31,070 nt of DNA, taken from assembly GCA_900549355.1 (NCBI GenBank), contig UROA01000002.1:1-31070 (forward strand), read 5' to 3'. The position numbers and the translations under genes are program-made. Each line of letters opens with the position of its first letter. The stretch's first letter is position 1. Of this stretch, positions 1-7,206 are shown in pieces. A model generated the notes under the pieces. The model searched no databases. It was not told the origin of the DNA and saw nothing but the letters and a program-made list of their open reading frames with translations. This stretch comes from an uncultured Collinsella sp. Its GTDB lineage: Bacteria > Actinomycetota > Coriobacteriia > Coriobacteriales > Coriobacteriaceae.

Positions 1-27
1 GGGCCCGTGGGTTATACCCTAAGAGCA

Positions 28-50
28 AACCACCCTTTTTAAGGGTGGTT
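28..50. other. Hairpin in the pyrG upstream region
   Basis: A perfect 10-base inverted repeat (AACCACCCTT / AAGGGTGGTT) separated by TTT. No U-run follows on either strand, so it is not a textbook intrinsic terminator. It may be the end of the preceding transcript, which lies outside the window, or a leader structure of pyrG. Some Gram-positive pyrG genes are controlled by a leader attenuator, but no antiterminator partner can be seen here. A second, weaker stem (AGATTG/CAATCT) lies at 59-77. Confidence 0.35.
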
Positions 51-177
51 CTGATTCAAGATTGAGAAATGCAATCTCACGCGAGAAAAATTGCGAACGG
101 TCCGCGGCGCGAGTATTACAATGAAGACCCGTAAGATGTGGATAAACAACTTCTACGGGAAGCGCAGGTAACTCAAT

Positions 178-1839
178 ATGACCAAGCATGTGTTCGTAAC
201 CGGTGGCGTGGTTTCGTCTCTGGGCAAGGGTATCACCGCGGCCTCGCTGGGCCGTCTGCTCAAGTCGCGTGGCTACAAAGTAACGATGCAGAAGGCCGAT
301 CCGTATCTGAACGTCGACCCCGGTACCATGAGCCCCTTCCAGCATGGTGAGGTCTTCGTTACCGAGGATGGTTACGAGTCCGACCTGGACCTGGGTCATT
401 ACGAGCGCTTTATTGATGAGAACCTGACCCGCGATTCCAACTTTACGACCGGCGCCATCTATAAGAGCTTGATCGCCCGCGAGCGTCGCGGCGACTTTTT
501 GGGCGGTACCGTGCAGGTGATTCCTCACGTCACCAATGCCATTAAGGACAAGTTCCGCCGCATCGAGGAGCAGACCGGCTCCGATGTAGTCATCACCGAG
601 CTGGGCGGCACGATCGGCGACATCGAGTCCCAACCGTTTGTCGAGGCCATCCGTCAGTACCGCAAGGAGGCCGGCCCCGAGAACGTCTGCTACATCCACG
701 TGTCGCTCGTTCCCTATATCGCCGCCGCCCACGAGGTCAAGACCAAGCCCACGCAGCATTCCGTCAAGGAGCTCCGCAGCTTTGGCATCCAGCCCGATAT
801 CATCGTGCTGCGCTCCGACCACCATATCGATGACGCTATCCGCGGAAAGATCGCAAGCTTCTGCGACGTCGACACCGATTGTGTCTTTACCAACGAGGAC
901 TGCGCGAGCATTTACGATGTTCCGCAGCTGCTTGCCGAGCAGGACTTTGACCTGCGCATTTGCGAGCGCCTGGGTCTGGACCCGCGTGAGCGCGACATGA
1001 GCGAGTGGAACGAGTTCCTGCGCAAACAGAATCACGCCAACCATCACGCCGACAAGGTGAAGATCGCCGTCGTGGGCAAGTACACGCAGCTGCCCGATGC
1101 GTACCTGTCGGTTATCGAGGCCCTGCACCATGCGGGCGTCTTCTACGATCGCCATGTGGACGTCCAGCTGGTCGACGGCGAGAGCCTCGACGAGCAGAAT
1201 GTCTCCGAGGTTCTGGGCGACGCCTCGGGCATCCTGGTCCCCGGCGGCTTTGGCAAGCGCGCCCTGGAGGGCAAGATCCTCGCGGCCGAGTTTGCCCGTG
1301 AGCACAAGATTCCGTATCTGGGCATTTGCCTGGGTATGCAGGTGGCCGTGTGCGAATTTGCGCGCAACGTCGTCGGCCTTGCCGGCGCCAGCTCCTCCGA
1401 GTTCGATCCGGATGGCCCGTATAGTGTCATCGATCTGATGAGCTCGCAGGAGGACGTGACCGAGAAGGGCGGCACCATGCGCCTGGGCGCCTATCCGTGC
1501 AAGCTCGCCGCCGATACCCTCGCTCGCGAGGCATATGGCGAGGAGCTCGTCTACGAGCGTCACCGTCACCGCTTTGAGTTCAACAACGCCTTCCGCGACC
1601 AGCTCGAGGACGCCGGTTTGGTTATCTCGGGTCTGTCGCCCGACGAGCGCCTGGTCGAGATGGTCGAGCTGCCGCGCGACGTGCATCCGTGGTATGTGGC
1701 AACCCAGGCTCATCCCGAGTTCAAGAGCCGCCCGACCAACCCGCAGCCGCTGTTCCGCGAGTTCGTGCGCGCTTCGATTGGCCAGCACGAGGGTGTCGAC
1801 CGTCTGCAGGTGACGCCCATGAACCTCGCTACGGACTAA
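178..1839 (+). CDS. pyrG: CTP synthase (glutamine-hydrolysing)
   Basis: Cytoplasmic enzyme that makes CTP from UTP, ATP and glutamine, the last step of de novo pyrimidine nucleotide synthesis. At 553 residues it is close to the usual 535-550. The N-terminal synthase domain opens with the P-loop-like GGVVSSLGKGITAAS (about residues 10-24). The C-terminal class I glutamine amidotransferase domain starts near residue 290. Its nucleophile is C384 in GICLGMQ, and its His/Glu pair is H512/E514 in QAHPEFKSRP. All catalytic landmarks are intact. The ATG at 178 is preceded by a modest CAGG about nine bases upstream and begins with the family-typical MTKHVFVTGG. The stop lies two bases before the xerD GTG, suggesting co-transcription. 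Promoter evidence upstream is weak: a TACAAT hexamer at 117-122 with no well-spaced -35. Confidence 0.97.
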   Translation: MTKHVFVTGGVVSSLGKGITAASLGRLLKSRGYKVTMQKADPYLNVDPGTMSPFQHGEVFVTEDGYESDLDLGHYERFIDENLTRDSNFTTGAIYKSLIARERRGDFLGGTVQVIPHVTNAIKDKFRRIEEQTGSDVVITELGGTIGDIESQPFVEAIRQYRKEAGPENVCYIHVSLVPYIAAAHEVKTKPTQHSVKELRSFGIQPDIIVLRSDHHIDDAIRGKIASFCDVDTDCVFTNEDCASIYDVPQLLAEQDFDLRICERLGLDPRERDMSEWNEFLRKQNHANHHADKVKIAVVGKYTQLPDAYLSVIEALHHAGVFYDRHVDVQLVDGESLDEQNVSEVLGDASGILVPGGFGKRALEGKILAAEFAREHKIPYLGICLGMQVAVCEFARNVVGLAGASSSEFDPDGPYSVIDLMSSQEDVTEKGGTMRLGAYPCKLAADTLAREAYGEELVYERHRHRFEFNNAFRDQLEDAGLVISGLSPDERLVEMVELPRDVHPWYVATQAHPEFKSRPTNPQPLFREFVRASIGQHEGVDRLQVTPMNLATD

Positions 1840-1841
1840 GG

Positions 1842-2783
1842 GTGCCGGCGAATAAGGAACATACCGAAGCTACTCCCTCGTCGCTCGCCGTGGCGGCGGG
1901 GGAGTATCTCGATTACCTCGCGGTCGAGCGGGGTTTGGCGCGCAACACGATTGCGGCCTATCGTCGTGACCTGACGACGTACTGCGCCTATCTGGAGCGG
2001 GCGGGTATTGTGTCTTTTGAAGAGGTGACCCGTCAGGTCGTGGAGGGCTTTGTCGCCGACCGTCGCGATGGGGGCTATTCCGATGCTTCGGTGGAGCGTG
2101 CGCTTGCGGCCGTGAAGGGCCTACATGCCTTTTTGGTGCGCGATGGGGCTGTGGCCCAAAATCCAACGGCGGCGTTGCGCCTGCCTAAAAAGGCTGAGCG
2201 TTTGCCGGAGTATCTATCGGTGGAGGATGTCTCGGCGCTGCTCGATCAAGACTTCCCCGAGGGCGAGATGGGCTTGCGCGACCATGCCATCTTGGAAGTG
2301 CTCTACGGATGCGGTTTGCGTGTGAGCGAGTTGGTGGGGCTCGATGTGGGCGATATCCATATCGACGATGGCTTTGTGCTCGTTCGTGGTAAGGGCTCAA
2401 AGGAACGCCTGTCCCCGCTGGTAGGAAGCGCGGCGCGAGCTCTGACGCTTTATGTAACTGAGGGGCGTTCTCGCTTGGCGGCCCATGCCCGCGGAACCGA
2501 GACCTCGGCGGTCTTTTTAAATAAGAACGGCCGCCGTCTGTCGCGCCAGGGCATCCATGCCATCTGTGAGCGCTACGGGCGCCAGGTGGGACTGGTGGGG
2601 CTCCATTCCCATACGCTGCGTCACTCCTTTGCCACCCATATGCTTGCGGGCGGCGCAGACCTCCGTGTGCTACAGGAGATCTTGGGACATGCCGATATAT
2701 CGACCACGCAGGTCTACACGCATGTCGATCGTACGCAACTGACCGAGGTCTATCTGGCGGCGCACCCGCTGGCACATCGTTAA
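1842..2783 (+). CDS. xerD: Tyrosine recombinase, XerD-like
   Basis: Site-specific recombinase expected to resolve chromosome dimers at dif with a partner Xer protein. An N-terminal SAM-like core-binding domain (about residues 20-105) precedes the catalytic domain. All active-site residues are visible: R160 (CGLRVSEL), K184 (RGKGSKER), H257 and R260 (HTLR), H283 (LGHADIS) and the nucleophile Y292 (QVYTHV). Starting at the GTG at 1842 gives 313 residues, slightly above the usual 295-300. The frame is open further upstream but overlaps pyrG, so a coupled start two bases after the pyrG stop is most economical. GTG at 1890 is an alternative with no Shine-Dalgarno sequence at a usable distance. XerD is favoured over XerC because of the pyrG neighbourhood common in Actinomycetota; the sequence alone does not separate the two with certainty. 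Confidence 0.9.
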   Translation: MPANKEHTEATPSSLAVAAGEYLDYLAVERGLARNTIAAYRRDLTTYCAYLERAGIVSFEEVTRQVVEGFVADRRDGGYSDASVERALAAVKGLHAFLVRDGAVAQNPTAALRLPKKAERLPEYLSVEDVSALLDQDFPEGEMGLRDHAILEVLYGCGLRVSELVGLDVGDIHIDDGFVLVRGKGSKERLSPLVGSAARALTLYVTEGRSRLAAHARGTETSAVFLNKNGRRLSRQGIHAICERYGRQVGLVGLHSHTLRHSFATHMLAGGADLRVLQEILGHADISTTQVYTHVDRTQLTEVYLAAHPLAHR

Positions 2784-2816
2784 CACATCGCTGACCTGCA
2801 TATTTATAGGTATTTG

Positions 2817-2880
2817 GGGACGGGCCCCAGATTGCCGCGGCGTGCTTTTGCGCGCGCATGGGCAATCTGGGGCCCGTCCC
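2817..2880. repeat. Long perfect intergenic palindrome (REP-like or terminator)
   Basis: Arms of 20 bases match perfectly as reverse complements (GGGACGGGCCCCAGATTGCC at 2817-2836 and its complement at 2861-2880), with a 24-base loop. On the plus strand the right arm is followed by ATTTTT, so the RNA could terminate xerD transcription. The large loop, the very long perfect arms and the GGGGACGGG...CCCGTCCC ends are more like REP-type repeats associated with Y1-type transposases than like an ordinary terminator. Copy number in the genome cannot be judged from one window. Confidence 0.75.
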
Positions 2881-2986
2881 ATTTTTCGCCACTTGGCGTC
2901 GCGGTGGTGGGCCGCATGTGCCTTGGGTGGGGGAATTTGGGGGCGATGTGAACGGCATGTAAAGGGACGCAAAAATCGCCTCAAGG

Positions 2987-3002
2987 TCAACTTGAAGGTT
3001 GA
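2987..3002. promoter_or_regulatory. Candidate operator shared with the ftsZ leader (mraZ copy)
   Basis: TCAACTTGAAGGTTGA has outer arms TCAAC/GTTGA and agrees at 14 of 16 positions with TCAACCTGAAGGTTAA at 17480-17495 upstream of ftsZ. It lies 228 bases before the mraZ start and overlaps the direct repeat GGTTGAGGTTGA. No regulator is known from the window; this is a sequence similarity only. Confidence 0.4.
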
Positions 3003-3016
3003 GGTTGAACGGCTGT

Positions 3017-3036
3017 AAACACAACATATTGTGTTT
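3017..3036. promoter_or_regulatory. Perfect inverted repeat in the mraZ upstream region
   Basis: AAACACAA-CATA-TTGTGTTT, eight-base perfect arms with a four-base centre. It is AT-rich within a GC-rich background, as operators often are. It is too short and lacks a U-run for termination. The cognate protein is unknown. Confidence 0.4.
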
Positions 3037-3070
3037 TCGAACATATGCTTGGGGTGTTTTGCGATATATG

Positions 3071-3117
3071 GTGGGTGGAGTGGTGGGGCGGAGTGGGGGA
3101 AGGGGTGGGGAAAGGTG
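3071..3117 (+). promoter_or_regulatory. Candidate MraZ operator: GTGGGG direct repeats
   Basis: GTGGGT at 3071, GTGGGG at 3083, 3093 and 3105, and GTG at 3115 recur at 10-12 base intervals, about one helical turn. The block ends directly at the -35 element of the mraZ promoter. MraZ of E. coli is known to bind TGGGN repeats at a 10-base period upstream of its own gene, so an autoregulatory site is a reasonable inference. Binding itself is not shown. Confidence 0.55.
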
Positions 3118-3146
3118 TTGAAAAATGGGGCGGTTCCCCATATTAT
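3118..3146 (+). promoter_or_regulatory. Putative dcw (mraZ) promoter
   Basis: TTGAAA at 3118-3123 and TATTAT at 3141-3146 are separated by 17 bases, close to the primary sigma factor consensus. Transcription would start near 3153, giving a leader of about 60 bases to mraZ. The spacer contains an ATGGGG/CCCCAT hairpin (3125-3141). Confidence 0.6.
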
Positions 3147-3214
3147 TAATGACGTCGACAGGCGGGGGGGTTCCCCGCGTACGTGCCATCTGAGTAACCG
3201 AGGGGAGGGCGCAC

Positions 3215-3649
3215 ATGGGAATGACTGGTGCATACGAGCGCAATCTCGATGCAAAAGGTCGTCTGTCCCTGCCTGCACCCCTTCGCGAGGAGCTTGGAGA
3301 GCACGTTCGCGTGTTCAAAGCCCTGGATGTCGATGCTCTGTACGTGTTCTCTGCCGAGGCCTTCGATAAGTGGGTCGAAGGACTCTTCGCGGGTCGTGAG
3401 GGCCACGAGGGTTTTAACCCGCGTGACATTAATGACCAGAAGCTCATGAGGGCGATCAACAAGCGCACCACGTCGATGGACGTGGACAGCGCCGGTCGTA
3501 TCGGTCTTTCCGAGTCTCTCCGCAAGCAGGCGAACCTCGACCGCGAGGTCACGGTTGTGGGCAACTACGACCACCTTGAGGTTTGGGATCGCGCCGCGGC
3601 CGATGAGGACGATGACGATGAGGCCCTGCTGGACCTCTTCTTCTCGTAA
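3215..3649 (+). CDS. mraZ: Transcriptional regulator MraZ
   Basis: DNA-binding protein of 144 residues, the usual family size, found at the head of dcw clusters and known in other bacteria to repress its own operon. It has two AbrB/SpoVT-like swapped-hairpin repeats, each with the family DxxGR signature: DAKGRLSLP near residue 11 and DSAGRIGLS near residue 90. The C-terminus is strongly acidic (DEDDDDEALLDLFFS). The ATG at 3215 follows a strong GAGGGGAGGG ribosome binding site; ATG at 3221 is two codons further in. The gene is preceded by the promoter and GTGGGG repeats that may be its target, and rsmH follows after 20 bases. Confidence 0.95.
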   Translation: MGMTGAYERNLDAKGRLSLPAPLREELGEHVRVFKALDVDALYVFSAEAFDKWVEGLFAGREGHEGFNPRDINDQKLMRAINKRTTSMDVDSAGRIGLSESLRKQANLDREVTVVGNYDHLEVWDRAAADEDDDDEALLDLFFS

Positions 3650-3669
3650 GGGCAAGGCACGGGTAACGG

Positions 3670-4635
3670 ATGGAGCGTGGGATCTTGACACAAGAATATC
3701 GGCATGAACCTGTCATGCTCGGCGAAGTGCTTGAGTCGCTGCGGCTAAAGAGCGGCTCCGTTGTCTGCGATTGCACCCTTGGCGGTGCCGGCCATTCGGT
3801 AAAGATGGCCGCGCAGGTGGGGGAGACGGGCCTTTTGCTCGGCGTCGATCAGGACGACATGGCCCTCGAGGCCGCTGGCGCCCGTCTGGACCGCGAGGTT
3901 CCCGGCGTTCCGCACCAGCTGCTGAAGGGCAACTTCGGCGACTTGGACGAGCTTCTTTGCTCGGCCGAGGTGCCCGGGGTCGATGGCTTCCTGTTCGATT
4001 TGGGCGTTTCGTCACCGCAACTCGATATCCCTGGCAGGGGCTTTTCGTATAACGAGGACGCCCCATTGGACATGCGGATGGATCCGGGTAATAACACCTT
4101 AAACGCAGCTGAGGTCATCAACACCTATAACGAACACGACCTCGCCCGGATTCTACGCGTCTACGGCGAAGAGAAATTCGCCTCGCAGATCGCGCGCGAG
4201 ATCGTGCGCCGCCGCGAGCAAGAACCGATCGAAACCACCGGCCAATTTGTCGAGATCATCAAGGCGGGTATCCCGGCTGCCGCTCGTCGGCATGGCGGAC
4301 ACCCGGCCAAGAAAAGTTTCCAGGCCATTCGCATCGAGGTCAATCACGAGCTCGATGTGCTCGAACGAGGGCTTGATGCCGCCACCAGGTGGCTCAACCC
4401 GGGCGGACGTATCTGCGTCATCTCGTATCACTCGCTCGAGGACCGTATCGTAAAGAACCACTTTAAGGAGATGAGCCAGGGGTGCACGTGTCCGCCGGAG
4501 ATTCCGGTGTGCGTGTGCGGCAACGTGCCGATACTCAAGGTCATCACCCGCAAACCCTTGGTTGCCCAGCCTGATGAGGTTGAGCGCAACCCTCGGGCGA
4601 GATCAGCCAAAATCCGCGTGGCGCAGCGTCTGTAG
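3670..4635 (+). CDS. rsmH: 16S rRNA (cytosine-1402 N4)-methyltransferase RsmH
   Basis: SAM-dependent methyltransferase that modifies C1402 in the decoding centre of 16S rRNA. The 321 residues fit the family (about 310). Hallmarks are EYRHEPVMLGEVLE near the start, the SAM-binding DCTLGGAGHS, FLFDLGVSSPQLD, PLDMRMDP, SFQAIRIEVNHELDVLE and ISYHSLEDRIVKNHF. The start is uncertain: the ATG at 3670 has only a weak ribosome site, whereas TTG at 3685 is preceded by GGAG nine bases upstream and would give a protein five residues shorter, beginning just before TQEYRHEPV. It is the second gene of the dcw cluster; a 90-base gap precedes ftsL. Confidence 0.95.
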   Translation: MERGILTQEYRHEPVMLGEVLESLRLKSGSVVCDCTLGGAGHSVKMAAQVGETGLLLGVDQDDMALEAAGARLDREVPGVPHQLLKGNFGDLDELLCSAEVPGVDGFLFDLGVSSPQLDIPGRGFSYNEDAPLDMRMDPGNNTLNAAEVINTYNEHDLARILRVYGEEKFASQIAREIVRRREQEPIETTGQFVEIIKAGIPAAARRHGGHPAKKSFQAIRIEVNHELDVLERGLDAATRWLNPGGRICVISYHSLEDRIVKNHFKEMSQGCTCPPEIPVCVCGNVPILKVITRKPLVAQPDEVERNPRARSAKIRVAQRL

Positions 4636-4725
4636 GCGCGACCGCGCGATATTGGACCTCCCGCTCGCACCATAAACGAAGCTTAAACACACTACCAACG
4701 TACTCGGGATGGGAGGCGGCATATC

Positions 4726-5196
4726 ATGGGCTACGACACTTCAAGCGCAGCACTCGCCTATGATATGAACGCCATGCCCGCCTATCGTGAGACGCCGCAG
4801 GCCCCCGTTGCTCCCCGTGAGCAGCGCGCGCCGCGCTTTGATGTCTACACGGGCGCGGGCCGTCAGGCAAACCAGGCGGTAAGCCCGGTTTTCATGAGCG
4901 TTCTTAAAACGTTTTGCATCATTGCGGCTATCTTCATGACGATCGGCGTCGCCCGCGTGGCGCTCGCCGGCGTTACGGCCCAGGTGCTCAACAGCAACGC
5001 CGAGCTTACCAGCACGCTCGAAAAGGCGACCGATGAGAGCTCCGACCTGGAGGTCATGCATTCGGTCTATGGCGCCGACACGCGCATTCGCGACCTTGCG
5101 GGCGCTTATGGCATGGTGGAGCCCAGCGAGAGCGTTACACTTGACTTTTCGCAGGCTGCAGCCGCGGGCGCCAACGCGACCGCGACCGCTCAGTAG
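4726..5196 (+). CDS. ftsL: FtsL-like division membrane protein
   Basis: 156-residue bitopic membrane protein. A cytoplasmic N-terminus of about 55 residues (proline- and arginine-containing) is followed by one transmembrane segment (about 58-82), then a short helical, heptad-like stretch (about 83-130) and an Ala/Thr-rich end. Sequence similarity in FtsL is always low. The call rests on this topology and on the position between rsmH and ftsI, where FtsL sits in most dcw clusters. FtsL would form the FtsQ-FtsL-DivIC complex that activates FtsW/FtsI at the septum. The ribosome site GGGAGG lies nine bases before ATG 4726. No leucine-zipper pattern is striking, so the specific name is a positional inference. 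Confidence 0.7.
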   Translation: MGYDTSSAALAYDMNAMPAYRETPQAPVAPREQRAPRFDVYTGAGRQANQAVSPVFMSVLKTFCIIAAIFMTIGVARVALAGVTAQVLNSNAELTSTLEKATDESSDLEVMHSVYGADTRIRDLAGAYGMVEPSESVTLDFSQAAAAGANATATAQ

Positions 5197-5213
5197 CAAG
5201 ACGGTAGCTGAGT

Positions 5214-7079
5214 ATGACAAATGACTATCGCCGCGGTTCCGATGGGGGCCGCGGTTCTGGACGTCCCTCGTCGCGGGGACGTTCTGGTTATCAAGGAACG
5301 GGTCGGCAATCTTACAACGCCGGGCAGTCCCGTGGCAACGACCCGGCGTCGCGACTTCGCGGCTCGGGCGGCCCTCAAGTGCATAACACCAGGTCGCGCA
5401 AGAGTTCGTCGACCGAATGGCTCACAGGCGCACCTCTGCCTCGCCGCAAAGCCGTCATGGGCTTCATCGGGCTTGGCTTGGGCTTGGGCGTCTTTCGCCT
5501 TGCCGACTATCAAATTGTCGAAGCCGATAAACTGCGCGAGCGTGCCGATGCGCGCCGCCTGCTTGCGCAGACCCTCTATGCCAAACGCGGCACCATCTAC
5601 GACCGCAACGGCAACGTGTTGGCGTCGTCGGTCGAATGTCGCAACATCGCCGTGAACCCGCAGCTTGTCGAGGATGTTGACAAGACGGTGTCGGCGCTGG
5701 TCAAGGCAACTGGAATCGATAAAAAGACCTGCTGCAAGCTCGTTGAGTCCGATGGAACCTGGGTGTATATCAAGCGCCAGGTGGACGAAGACGATGTTGC
5801 GGCGCTGGAGAAGAAGAACCTGCCCGGCGTGCTTTTTGAGCAGGCCATGAAGCGCGTATATCCATACGGCAATCTGGCATCGCAGGTGCTGGGTGTAGTG
5901 AATGTAGACAACGACGGCTTGACGGGTCTCGAAAAGCAATACAACAAGCTTCTGACCGGCACGAACGGTTCTCTCGTACGCGAGCGCGCGAGGGACGGCA
6001 GCTATATCGCGGGCGGTGCCTATAAAAAGGTGGCTGCGGTCGACGGCGTTGATATCGTGACGACGCTCGACGTCAATATCCAGCGTGCGGCCGAGGATGC
6101 CCTGGCAGAGGCAGTTGAGAAGACTAAGGCCAAGAACGGCTCGGCGCTGGTCACCGATCCTACGACAGGCGAGATTTTGGCAGCCTGCTCGTACCCGACC
6201 TACGACCAGACCGATCTGGAGAATGCCAAGACCGAGGATATGAATCTGCGCCTGGTCACCGACGCCTACGAGCCCGGCTCGGTCTTTAAGACGCTCGTGG
6301 CGGGCGCCGGCTTCGACTTGGGCGTCGTGCGATCGAGTACGTCGTTTGAGGTGCCGGCGAGCATCAAGGTGGGCGACGATACCGTCACCGATGCCGACAA
6401 GCGCGACTATGCCATGACCATGGATGTGCGCGAGATGATGCGCCGTTCGTCCAACGTGGGCTTTGTCCTAGTGGGGCGCAAGATCGGTGCCGACGACTTT
6501 GCCGCCTATGTGGACAAGTGGGGCATCGGTCACAGCTCGGGTGTCGATTTTCCGGGAGAGAGCCTGGGTATCGTCAAGGAGCGTGACCAGTATGACGGCG
6601 CCACGCTGGGCTCGATGAGCTTTGGACAGGCACTGTCCGTCTCGCCGATTGAGATCGCACGTGCCGTGGGCGGCATCGCCAACGGCGGCGTGATGATGAC
6701 ACCGCACTTCTATAAGTCCAGCAAAGGCGACGAGAAGGACTGGGGCGAAGGCGAGCGCGCGATTTCGGAGGACGCCGCATCCCAGGTGACATCGTGCATG
6801 CAGACGGTCGTGTCCGAGGGAACGGGCGTTGGCGGCGCGGTTGACGGCTATGACGTGGCGGGTAAGACCGGTACGGCCGAACGTGCCGACGAGAACGGCG
6901 GCTACCTCAAGGAGAACTACATGTCGTCCTTTATGGGCTTTGCACCGGCACAATCGCCCAAGGTGCTGTGCTATATCACGCTCGACGGAACGCCGAGCGG
7001 CTCAGATGCCGCTGCGGTGCCGTTCCAGTCCATTATGGCCAACGCGCTCGACGTGCTGGGTATCCCGCACACGAAGTAG
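5214..7079 (+). CDS. ftsI: Septal penicillin-binding protein, class B transpeptidase
   Basis: Peptidoglycan DD-transpeptidase of the division septum, partner of FtsW. The order is: a glycine/arginine/serine-rich cytoplasmic tail (1-78), one membrane anchor (about 81-97), the PBP dimerisation domain beginning around YAKRGTIYDRNG, and the transpeptidase domain. The active-site motifs are S356-V-F-K359, S412-S-N414 and K551-T-G. There is no PASTA domain at the C-terminus (ends GIPHTK), so it is FtsI-like rather than the longer PBP2x/SpoVD type. Length is 621 residues. The gene starts 17 bases after ftsL with a weak ribosome site, suggesting coupled translation. The long basic tail before the anchor is unusual compared with Proteobacterial FtsI. 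Confidence 0.93.
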   Translation: MTNDYRRGSDGGRGSGRPSSRGRSGYQGTGRQSYNAGQSRGNDPASRLRGSGGPQVHNTRSRKSSSTEWLTGAPLPRRKAVMGFIGLGLGLGVFRLADYQIVEADKLRERADARRLLAQTLYAKRGTIYDRNGNVLASSVECRNIAVNPQLVEDVDKTVSALVKATGIDKKTCCKLVESDGTWVYIKRQVDEDDVAALEKKNLPGVLFEQAMKRVYPYGNLASQVLGVVNVDNDGLTGLEKQYNKLLTGTNGSLVRERARDGSYIAGGAYKKVAAVDGVDIVTTLDVNIQRAAEDALAEAVEKTKAKNGSALVTDPTTGEILAACSYPTYDQTDLENAKTEDMNLRLVTDAYEPGSVFKTLVAGAGFDLGVVRSSTSFEVPASIKVGDDTVTDADKRDYAMTMDVREMMRRSSNVGFVLVGRKIGADDFAAYVDKWGIGHSSGVDFPGESLGIVKERDQYDGATLGSMSFGQALSVSPIEIARAVGGIANGGVMMTPHFYKSSKGDEKDWGEGERAISEDAASQVTSCMQTVVSEGTGVGGAVDGYDVAGKTGTAERADENGGYLKENYMSSFMGFAPAQSPKVLCYITLDGTPSGSDAAAVPFQSIMANALDVLGIPHTK

Positions 7080-7206
7080 GGGGTTACAATCTTTCGGGCG
7101 TGGTTTGTTGTCCCATATGAGGGGTGTTCACATGCCCTGCACCACGCATGCGCGGCGCTGGGATACAATACGCCGATAGCATTATTAGGTTTACAGGGGA
7201 GCTGCA

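Larger units (their letters stand above)
2784..3214. other. Gene-free control region ahead of the dcw cluster
   Basis: 431 bases with no convincing gene. In order it holds: a long palindrome (2817-2880); a G-rich stretch; a TCAACTTGAAGGTTGA motif (2987-3002) followed by the direct repeat GGTTGAGGTTGA; a perfect AAACACAA/TTGTGTTT inverted repeat (3017-3036); a run of GTGGGG-type repeats (3071-3117); a TTGAAA/TATTAT promoter (3118-3146) whose spacer contains a small ATGGGG/CCCCAT hairpin; and the mraZ ribosome binding site GAGGGGAGGG at about 3200-3209. Open frames crossing this region on the minus strand run through the palindrome and the promoter and look like chance. Confidence 0.8.

Noticed and set aside
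1..11. GGGCCCGT at the window edge resembling the end of the palindrome at 2817-2880
   Set aside because: Only eight bases match and the rest is outside the window; chance is likely in GC-rich DNA.
19..1788. Long minus-strand open frame opposite pyrG, and similar long frames opposite mraY/murD, murF, murC and ftsZ
   Set aside because: These are shadow frames created by GC-rich codon bias on the coding strand; the real genes on the plus strand have complete motifs.
3038..3051. CGAACATATGCTTG resembling a Gram-positive LexA box
   Set aside because: The left half GAAC fits, but the right half is GCTT instead of GTTC, and mraZ is not a usual SOS gene.
7081..7206. Possible promoter of murF (TACAAT at 7164-7169)
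   Set aside because: Similar TACAAT hexamers occur in several gaps (117, 7164, 30154), but none has a -35 at 16-18 bases, so they are not called as promoters on their own.
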